The notes under the pieces: generated by a model
The model's database searches: none
What the model was told of the DNA's origin: nothing
What the model saw: the letters and a program-made list of their open reading frames with translations, nothing else
Source of the DNA: an uncultured Lachnospiraceae bacterium
GTDB taxonomy: Bacteria > Bacillota > Clostridia > Lachnospirales > Lachnospiraceae
Assembly: GCA_947628025.1 (NCBI GenBank)
Contig: CANQYH010000100.1
Location: 1-9,878 of the forward strand
Reading direction: 5' to 3'
DNA: 9,878 nt
Made by a program: the position numbers and the translations under genes
Part shown: positions 1 to 5,356 of the stretch, piece after piece
Numbering within the stretch: the stretch's first letter is position 1
Layout: every line of letters begins with the position of its first letter

Positions 1-659
1 TCCTTCTCCACATGGACGTTGAAATACTTTTCTTTCTTAAAACCGCTGATCTTGCCGTCACGCTCGGCCAGCATCGCCAGCGTTGGAGTCTGGACACGCC
101 CGACGACCAGCTTTTTATTGTATAGTGTTGTGAACAGGCGCGTCCCGTTGATGCCAACGATCCAGTCAGCCTTGGAGCGGCTGAGAGCAGCTTCATAGAG
201 CCGGTCAAACTCGGAGCTGTCCCGCAGATGGGAAAAGCCCTCACGGATAGCTTCGTCTTCCAGAGAACTGATCCACAGACGTTTGAACGGCTTTGTGCAT
301 CCCGTTTTGTTGTAGACCAACCGGAAGATCAGCTCGCCCTCGCGTCCGGCGTCAGTTGCACACACCAACTCCGTTACACGTTCATCGTTCATCAGCCCGC
401 GCAGGATGGAAAATTGCTTTTCCTTATCCTTGGGAACTTCAAAGAGCCATTCCTCCGGAACAATGGGAAGGTCTTCATAGCGCCACTTGGCGTAGCGTTC
501 ATCGTAGGCGGCTGCATCGGCAAGTCCCACCAGATGACCCACACACCACGAAACGATGTAGTCATTCCCCTCCAGATAGCCGTCCTTACGGGCAGTTGCG
601 CCGAGAACCTTGCCAATAGACATCGCTACCGAAGGCTTTTCGGCAATTACAAGGATCAT
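1..659 (-). CDS. topB: DNA topoisomerase III, N-terminal part (cut by window edge)
   Basis: Type IA topoisomerase, which relaxes or decatenates DNA by passing single strands. Mobile-element copies are thought to help process transferred DNA. About 219 residues are visible, starting MILVIAEKPSVA. This is the Toprim opening with its conserved Glu at residue 7. The metal-binding Toprim motif is ATDAGREGELIF at residues 101-112. Asp103 and Glu107 are present, but the middle Asp of the usual DxDxE is Gly105. As I recall, this variant is common in ICE topoisomerases. GRVQTPTL at 187-194 is a type IA hallmark. The window ends before the active-site Tyr and the C-terminal domains, so completeness cannot be judged. 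The ATG at 657-659 follows a strong AAAAGGAGGG site. A terminator and an ATPase remnant separate the gene from the upstream conjugation operon, so it probably has its own promoter. Confidence 0.95.
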   Translation of the reverse strand, partial: MILVIAEKPSVAMSIGKVLGATARKDGYLEGNDYIVSWCVGHLVGLADAAAYDERYAKWRYEDLPIVPEEWLFEVPKDKEKQFSILRGLMNDERVTELVCATDAGREGELIFRLVYNKTGCTKPFKRLWISSLEDEAIREGFSHLRDSSEFDRLYEAALSRSKADWIVGINGTRLFTTLYNKKLVVGRVQTPTLAMLAERDGKISGFKKEKYFNVHVEK

Positions 660-666
660 ATTTTGT

Positions 667-676
667 CCCTCCTTTT
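667..676 (-). promoter_or_regulatory. Ribosome binding site of topB
   Basis: On the minus strand this reads AAAAGGAGGG, close to a perfect Shine-Dalgarno sequence, 7 bases before the ATG at 657-659. It fixes the topB start. The AT-rich stretch at 677-755 upstream probably holds the topB promoter, but I see no -35/-10 pair good enough to name. Confidence 0.8.
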
Positions 677-767
677 GCTTGTTTGTAAATATGAAATTGT
701 GTCGATTTCTGTAATTTATCAGTTATATCTTACAAATCTTTAGTTTCTCCCTTGATTTTCACCATGT

Positions 768-920
768 GAGGAAACCGTCCAACGGGAATTTGGCGTGTAT
801 GATCTTGTCAGAGACAACTTCCCAAAGTACGTCGTCACAATGGACGAGATCGACATGAGCCGCAACGGGATCAAGCACCGGAACATCCGCGATTTTCTCA
901 CCGCGGAAGAATGGAATTGA
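768..920 (+). pseudogene. C-terminal remnant of an AAA/DUF4143 (COG1373-type) ATPase
   Basis: Read on the plus strand, this stretch encodes about 50 residues from EETVQREFGVYDLVRDNF through MDEIDMSRNGIKHRNIRDF to a TGA at 918-920. I recognise this as the typical C-terminus of a large clostridial AAA ATPase family with a DUF4143 domain (REFGVxDxIRDNxPKYV, then a Met-Asp segment, then SRNGIxHxNIxDFL). There is no start codon in frame. An in-frame stop at 753-755 lies just ahead, and the P-loop and everything before about the last 50 residues are missing. It is opposite in orientation to all intact genes here and is not a copy of the end of the intact ATPase at 8228-9460. It is best explained as the scar of a lost cargo gene. 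The family call is from memory of the motif and has not been searched. Confidence 0.72.
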
Positions 921-937
921 CAGGTATCCGAGAAACG

Positions 938-985
938 AAAAAATGTGTAGCGAAGCATCCCCTCCTTTTTTGTAGGAGGGGATGC
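938..985 (-). terminator. Intrinsic terminator after the DUF4366 gene
   Basis: A perfect 12-bp stem (955-966 with 974-985, arm GCATCCCCTCCT) closes a 7-base loop. It begins 12 bases past the DUF4366 stop. Read on the minus strand, the stem is followed by TTCGCTACACA and then six T at 943-938. On the plus strand five T follow almost at once (989-993), so it could also stop transcripts coming from the ATPase-remnant side. It most likely marks the end of the conjugation operon and could act in both directions. Confidence 0.8.
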
Positions 986-997
986 ACGTTTTTCTGC

Positions 998-1804
998 TTA
1001 TTCGTCTGTCTCGATGTCCGGTTCGTCGTCCTCGTAGTCGCCGCCGTCGTATTCATCGTATCCATCATTGTCCGATTCAGCGTCCGGTTCGTCCTCATTC
1101 ACATATTCTTCCTCGTACCCTTCGTCGTCATAGAAGTCCAAATCCTCGTCCTTCTGCTTCTTGCCGCGGATAAACTTGAAATAGTAATATCCACCGCCCG
1201 CACCGGCGATCAGGAGGATCATGACAAGCACAATGCCCACACTGCCGCCCGATTTCTTCTCCGCGGGTTCCTCCGGCGGTTCAGTGGGTTCCGGTTCTTC
1301 GGTCGTGTCGGGAACAGGGTCAGTCCCCATACACGCCGCCATATCGGTTTTGCAGACGGGACAGTTCATCTCCACCTTGCCCGGCGCGCATCGTTCCCGA
1401 CAGGTACAGACCGGCGCGGGAGTCTCCCTGTCTTCCTCATCCATCAGATCGAACAGGTCACGCTCGTCCACCATATTCAGGAAGTACGTCTGATACAGTT
1501 CTTCTTCATCGTCGATTTGTTTGTCATAGTCGATAATGATGTAGAACGTATTGCCGTTCTTGGTCTGCACGACGAGAAACTGCTTATTGGTGTTCTTGTC
1601 ATAGAGCGGATTGTGGGTGTAGGCATTTCCTTCATCGGGAAAGCCCTCGCCGTTCTCCGGGCCTGTGTCAGCCACGGACGTATCCTCCGGCACGACTGTG
1701 ATTTCGGGGCTTTCGGGATCAGCATACGCAAATGCCGTCGTTGTGAACGCAAACAGCAGCGTCAGGCAAAGGATGAGCGTGATCAACCCTCTAACTTTAC
1801 TCAT
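998..1804 (-). CDS. DUF4366 / CD1107-family mobile element protein, secreted and membrane-anchored
   Basis: A 268-residue protein of unknown biochemical role, conserved beside the CD1108 hydrolase and DUF4315 in clostridial conjugative elements. Residues 1-26 form a signal peptide with a likely cleavage site AFA|Y. A predicted extracellular part follows, including a cysteine cluster at 133, 135, 139, 148, 151 and 158 (CTCRERC, then CPVC) that could bind metal or form disulfides. Then comes a Pro/Glu-rich linker, a membrane helix at about 188-208, a basic stop-transfer stretch (FIRGKKQK), and a strongly acidic tail in which 29 of the last 50 residues are Asp or Glu. The inferred topology is N-terminus outside and tail inside. 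The ATG overlaps the end of the DUF4315 gene by 8 bases and has a GGAGG site at 1814-1818, so the two are translationally coupled. An intrinsic terminator follows. Confidence 0.88.
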   Translation of the reverse strand: MSKVRGLITLILCLTLLFAFTTTAFAYADPESPEITVVPEDTSVADTGPENGEGFPDEGNAYTHNPLYDKNTNKQFLVVQTKNGNTFYIIIDYDKQIDDEEELYQTYFLNMVDERDLFDLMDEEDRETPAPVCTCRERCAPGKVEMNCPVCKTDMAACMGTDPVPDTTEEPEPTEPPEEPAEKKSGGSVGIVLVMILLIAGAGGGYYYFKFIRGKKQKDEDLDFYDDEGYEEEYVNEDEPDAESDNDGYDEYDGGDYEDDEPDIETDE

Positions 1805-2042
1805 TTTCGGTTTCCTCCGTTTCCACTTCGGGGATAGGCAGCGGGTCGCCGTTCTTCATCGCGGCGAGAAACGCCATGACCTGTCCCTTATCCATGACCA
1901 GCGCCCTCACAGTGCTGATGATTTCGAGATTTTCCATCTCGGTTTTCTTTTCATACATCTCTTTCAGCTGCGCCCGGATCTCTTCGGCTTTCTTTTCCAG
2001 CTTGGCGATCTCCGCGCACAGCTTTTCATATTTCATGTTCAT
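1797..2042 (-). CDS. DUF4315 family small coiled-coil protein
   Basis: An 81-residue protein typical of DUF4315, which sits between the CD1108 and CD1107 genes of clostridial conjugative elements. Residues 3-40 form a charged heptad-like helix (KLCAEIAKLEKKAEEIRAQL) that should make a coiled coil. A short hydrophobic stretch (ISTVRALVMDKGQVMAFLAA) and an acidic end follow. There is no signal peptide or membrane segment, so it is probably cytoplasmic or bound to a membrane partner. Its function is not known. The start is fixed by AAAAGGAG at 2049-2055, 6 bases before ATG. It begins 20 bases after the hydrolase stop and overlaps the DUF4366 start by 8 bases, so it belongs to the same operon. 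Confidence 0.88.
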   Translation of the reverse strand: MNMKYEKLCAEIAKLEKKAEEIRAQLKEMYEKKTEMENLEIISTVRALVMDKGQVMAFLAAMKNGDPLPIPEVETEETENE

Positions 2043-2062
2043 ATCTGCTCCTTTTGCTTAGA

Positions 2063-4576
2063 TTACGGGGTTTTGTACGGCGGTCGTCCGTAGGCGAAGA
2101 AATGCTCCCGCCAGTAGTTCGTCTCAATGGAGGTGTACTGGATCGGGTCGCCGCAGTGAAGCATCTGCCCGCCTCCGACATAGATACCGACGTGCGAGAC
2201 GCCCGGCGTATCGTAGGTGCCTTTGAAGAAAATGAGGTCGCCCGGCTGCGCGTTCTCTGTTGAAACGGGCGTGCAGATGTTGTAAAGTCCCTGCGCACTG
2301 AGCCTTTCGGTATTCACAAGACCCGAATTTGTCAGCACATACGAAACAAAGCCCGAACAGTCGAAAGACGTGGACGGATTGGAACCGCCCCACACATACG
2401 GCATACCGAGGTATTTTTCCGCTTCTTCGATCAGCGCGGCAAAGGTGTTATCCTCAAGGTAAACATCTTCAACTTCGTACTGCTCCCGCTCATCTTCTTC
2501 CTTATTATATAGTCTGACATAAGGAGAGTCCGGGAACAGATCGGGTCTGTTTCCGAGCGTTTCCATATAGGTGGCGTAAAGGCTCAGTTTGTCCTCGTCC
2601 ATGAGATATGCGGGCAGATGACTTAGATCAAAGTTTTCCAGCGTCACGGTGCAAATGGTATACGGATAGGGAACCTGTGTGGTTTGCGTGTACGGGTTGC
2701 CATAGCTGTCGTACCATGTGACTGTCTCGGTGCGGTAGCGAGTCTCTGTCCGAACGGATTCCGTCAGCTTGTACTGCTGATCAAAGAGCGATTGTAGGGT
2801 TCCCTGCACATCGGCAAGGGTAAAATCACCTCCGTTCAGCGCGGACAGGATCGAGATCAGCACATACGGGTCATGCCCGATTTCGTCGAGAGCAAACCGG
2901 TACTCGTCGTAATCGTGTTCCGCACGATAATTGTCCAGCTTTTCCTGAAGATTCCGTTCCATTTCCAGATACGCGGCCTCCGCGCCCAGCATATCCTCGT
3001 CTTTGCTCAAATAGGTGGACGAGACGACGGTGGACATTCCCTGCGAAAAGATTGATGAGCAGGCCGAAAATCCCGCGCATAAGAAAATGATAAACAGCAG
3101 ACCCAGCCCGATCCAGATGAACGCCGTTTTGTTCTTGGCGAAAAACTCTTTCGCCTTATCGGCCGCCTTCTCCCGCAGAGAATCAGCGGCGGCCTTTGCC
3201 CGTTCCGCGGTTTGAGAGCCGGATTTACGGGCTTTGGCATAATCCTGCTTAATGGACTGCTTCTGATAATGCCGGTTTCTCTCCACATGGCTTTGCTTCT
3301 GCATCTCCGGGTGTTCCTTGACCGTTTTCTCATAGTTGAGTTTCTTGTCCGCTGTATCCGCCTCATGCTCCAGTTTGGAAACCCGTTCGTAGGGTCTGTT
3401 GGTTCGGCTCTGATGCGCGCGGCTGAAATGCCGGACAGTATTTTCGGCGGCGATCTCGGTTTTGTGCGCCCCTTCGACCGCGGCATTTTCACTCTCCGCC
3501 TCATGAATCTTGCCGTGAACCTGATTGGCGATCATCAATCCCGCCTGACGGACAGGCTTTTCCGCTTCAAAAATCAGCTTGCTTTTCTGTCTTGGCGGCT
3601 TGACTTCTTCCGTAAAGGTCAGCCGAGTTTTTCCTCGGCCGGTCGCTTCGTCAAAAACGCGCTCTTTTTTTAAGACTTTTTGCTTTGGCAGCTTGTCTCG
3701 CGCTTTGTCCAGCCTTTGGTGCGCCTTTTCGGATTTCTGCTCCAGACGCTTGATTTTCTCCGAGGACGGATGATCCGAAGACGGGACGTCCCCCGACGCG
3801 GCTTTGGATTCCGTTTCGGGGGACGTTTTTGTTTCGGCAGTATGACGGCTCGAACCGGCGGTACGGCCTTTCTCGGATTCAGCGCCGGACGAATCAGCGG
3901 AAACGGTCTCCCGCGCTGTCCTTGTCTGCGGCTCGGTTTTCGTCTGCGGTACAGCTTTTTCCTCGCGTGGTGCAGTGGCATTCTGACGCGTCGGATCAGA
4001 GGGCTTTTCCTCCGTGGTCGAATGCCCTTGTGCAGACTGTCTTTGTACCTCCGCCGTTCTCTGCTGCACTGGCTTTCTTTGCTTTTGCGCATGAACGTGA
4101 GCCGTCGGGTGGTGCGCTGTCTTGGCCTGATTTTGCGGGGTCGGTTCTTCCGTGTGAATAGATTGCGGGGCAGCCTCGTCAAGAAGCGCGTCCTCAAAAT
4201 CGGATTCATTTTGAGGATCGACCTCATTCGCGGGGGATTCGTCTGCATTCGGCTGCGCGGTCTCATACGCAGGGACGGGTTCCGTCTGGGCATTGAGGAC
4301 ATTCCCGCCCGTATCCGAAGTTTGGGCGGCGGTTTTCTCGGCATGATCGCCGTCCAACCGCAAATCCTTCTTCGGCTGGATTCGCTGTCTCTTATGCTTT
4401 TCATCGAGAACCGTCTTTCCGTTAAAATCCGCTTCGGCTGTCGGGACAAGCTGCGCATCCTGCTGCCTTGCCGAGATTTTCGTTCGCGTACCCTGTGTGA
4501 GATTTTCCTCGACCGCGCCGTCCCGCGTCATCCTGAGGACGACTTTATCCCTTGCTTTCAGTTCTTCCCGTGGTAT
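2063..4576 (-). CDS. CD1108-family membrane-anchored NlpC/P60 peptidoglycan hydrolase
   Basis: The cell-wall hydrolase of the conjugation machine, equivalent in role to VirB1. It should cut peptidoglycan so the channel can cross the wall. Numbering here is from the ATG at 4529-4531 (822 residues). Residues 1-20 are a family-like head (MTRDGAVEENLTQGT). Residues 55-290 are a low-complexity Gln/Thr/Glu/Lys arm, 290-465 a basic helical region, and 469-490 one membrane helix. Residues 500-690 form an extracellular stalk. The NlpC/P60 domain spans about 697-822, with Cys725 in DCSGF, His780 in SHVGIY and a third polar residue at His792. The reading frame stays open above that ATG and encodes PREELKARDKVVLR, which fits the family's N-terminus. 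No ATG, GTG or TTG exists there, and the well-placed ribosome site points to ATA at 4574-4576, which I chose (837 residues). If AUA is not used, the start is 4531. Confidence 0.88.
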   Translation of the reverse strand: MPREELKARDKVVLRMTRDGAVEENLTQGTRTKISARQQDAQLVPTAEADFNGKTVLDEKHKRQRIQPKKDLRLDGDHAEKTAAQTSDTGGNVLNAQTEPVPAYETAQPNADESPANEVDPQNESDFEDALLDEAAPQSIHTEEPTPQNQAKTAHHPTAHVHAQKQRKPVQQRTAEVQRQSAQGHSTTEEKPSDPTRQNATAPREEKAVPQTKTEPQTRTARETVSADSSGAESEKGRTAGSSRHTAETKTSPETESKAASGDVPSSDHPSSEKIKRLEQKSEKAHQRLDKARDKLPKQKVLKKERVFDEATGRGKTRLTFTEEVKPPRQKSKLIFEAEKPVRQAGLMIANQVHGKIHEAESENAAVEGAHKTEIAAENTVRHFSRAHQSRTNRPYERVSKLEHEADTADKKLNYEKTVKEHPEMQKQSHVERNRHYQKQSIKQDYAKARKSGSQTAERAKAAADSLREKAADKAKEFFAKNKTAFIWIGLGLLFIIFLCAGFSACSSIFSQGMSTVVSSTYLSKDEDMLGAEAAYLEMERNLQEKLDNYRAEHDYDEYRFALDEIGHDPYVLISILSALNGGDFTLADVQGTLQSLFDQQYKLTESVRTETRYRTETVTWYDSYGNPYTQTTQVPYPYTICTVTLENFDLSHLPAYLMDEDKLSLYATYMETLGNRPDLFPDSPYVRLYNKEEDEREQYEVEDVYLEDNTFAALIEEAEKYLGMPYVWGGSNPSTSFDCSGFVSYVLTNSGLVNTERLSAQGLYNICTPVSTENAQPGDLIFFKGTYDTPGVSHVGIYVGGGQMLHCGDPIQYTSIETNYWREHFFAYGRPPYKTP

Positions 4577-4582
4577 TTCACC

Positions 4583-4590
4583 TCACCTCC
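4583..4590 (-). promoter_or_regulatory. Ribosome binding site deciding the unusual CD1108 start
   Basis: The minus strand reads GGAGGTGA, 6 bases before the ATA codon at 4574-4576. An in-frame TGA overlaps it (4583-4585), so the coding frame cannot begin further upstream. The next ATG (4529-4531) is 51 bases away and has no comparable site. A GTG in another frame, close behind the same site, opens only a 7-codon reading frame. Confidence 0.65.
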
Positions 4591-4612
4591 GATTGCTTTT
4601 CGGGAGCGCGGA

Positions 4613-4633
4613 GGCGGGGCTTAAAGCCCCACC
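4613..4633 (-). other. Intercistronic hairpin between the cysteine-rich gene and the CD1108 gene
   Basis: On the minus strand, GGTGGGGC, a 5-base loop TTTAA (which contains the stop codon) and GCCCCGCC can form an 8-bp stem with one G-U pair. The pair is C-A on the opposite strand, so the stem is specific to this transcript. No T run follows, so it is not a terminator. It could stabilise or mark a processing point in the operon mRNA, or it could be chance. Confidence 0.35.
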
Positions 4634-5337
4634 GTCACGTACTCGGTACTCTCTACTTTGGCGTTGTCCCATTTTTCCGCAATCCTGTCGGCTTCCGCGC
4701 GGGCGTCGTCGTAAACGTCCAGCCTGTCATGCTCAAAGGCGGCAAACGCGGGAATGAATCTGCCGTATTCGTGGATGAGGTCATAGTCGGTGCGGCGCAT
4801 CTCCGCCACCTTGTCCAACAGTTCGGCGAGCGTCAGAAGATCGTCGATCAGAACGCCGAAATGTTTGGCGCTCATACAGATCATGGGCGCGTCCCTGTCG
4901 GGGACTTCCTTTTCGTCCGGTTCGGTCTTTTTCTCCTTCTCCGGCTCATACTTTTTGACCGTTTCCTCCGAAAAGTCACAGCAGCGCTCCATTCCGGCGC
5001 ACTCGCAGAGGCCGCAGGCATAGCAGGGGCAGTCGTCTTCGTCCTCGGTGTAATCTTCGCCCGCACCGGCTTCATCGAAATCCTCAAACGATTCCATCAT
5101 CTGCGCGGCGATGTCCGCGACGACAGGCTCGGTCTGCTCGATGGTCTCGTTGATCTTATCACGGATATGCAGATAGGCGCGGTGATGGGCTTTCAGTTCG
5201 TCCTCCTTGCGGATCAGGGACACAAGGGCGAGATGAATCTCCATCAGGGAACGGAGGTTGTCAAGATACCGCTGAATGTCGGCGGCGGGAACAGGATAAA
5301 CAGGGATATTTTTCATTTGATTCATGTGCTGATTCAT
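4621..5337 (-). CDS. Hypothetical cysteine-rich protein between virB4 and the CD1108 gene
   Basis: A 238-residue protein that I do not recognise by function. Its place matches the gene found between the CD1110-type ATPase and the CD1108 hydrolase in related elements (CD1109 position, inferred from order only). Residues 10-90 and about 150-238 look helical and charged, with no membrane segment. In the middle, after an acidic stretch (EDYTEDEDD), there is a tight cysteine cluster DCPCYACGLCECAG plus CC, with Cys at 103, 105, 108, 111, 113, 119 and 120, suggestive of metal binding. The frame opens 12 codons earlier, at an ATG inside virB4. I chose the ATG at 5335-5337 because AAAGGAG at 5345-5351 lies 7 bases before it. 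The gene starts 19 bases after the virB4 stop. Confidence 0.75.
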   Translation of the reverse strand: MNQHMNQMKNIPVYPVPAADIQRYLDNLRSLMEIHLALVSLIRKEDELKAHHRAYLHIRDKINETIEQTEPVVADIAAQMMESFEDFDEAGAGEDYTEDEDDCPCYACGLCECAGMERCCDFSEETVKKYEPEKEKKTEPDEKEVPDRDAPMICMSAKHFGVLIDDLLTLAELLDKVAEMRRTDYDLIHEYGRFIPAFAAFEHDRLDVYDDARAEADRIAEKWDNAKVESTEYVTVGL

Positions 5338-5356
5338 GTGTAAGCTCCTTTGTATT

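Noticed and set aside
228..743. A 171-codon plus-strand open frame opposite topB
   Set aside because: It covers the complement of the Toprim domain and shows no features of its own.
677..755. Possible topB promoter in the AT-rich leader, and a short TGTAA/TTACA inverted repeat there
   Set aside because: No -35/-10 pair came closer than about three matches in each box, and a 5-base repeat in AT-rich DNA is expected by chance.
730..765. A minus-strand mini-frame of 11 codons (MVKIKGETKDL) upstream of topB
   Set aside because: No ribosome site, and it crosses the edge of the ATPase remnant. It is likely chance, although a leader peptide cannot be fully excluded.
911..1837. A 308-codon open frame on the plus strand opposite the DUF4366 gene
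   Set aside because: It is the antisense of a recognised gene with signal peptide, membrane helix and correct ribosome site. The plus-strand product is an implausible string of hydrophobic and basic residues made by reading Asp/Glu codons backwards.
3680..4624. A 314-codon plus-strand open frame opposite the N-terminal arm of the CD1108 hydrolase
   Set aside because: No ribosome site or family resemblance; it is Arg/Leu-rich as expected from the complement of a Gln/Glu/Lys-rich gene.
4552..5343. A 263-codon plus-strand open frame opposite the cysteine-rich gene
   Set aside because: The minus-strand gene has a good ribosome site and operon spacing. The plus frame has neither.
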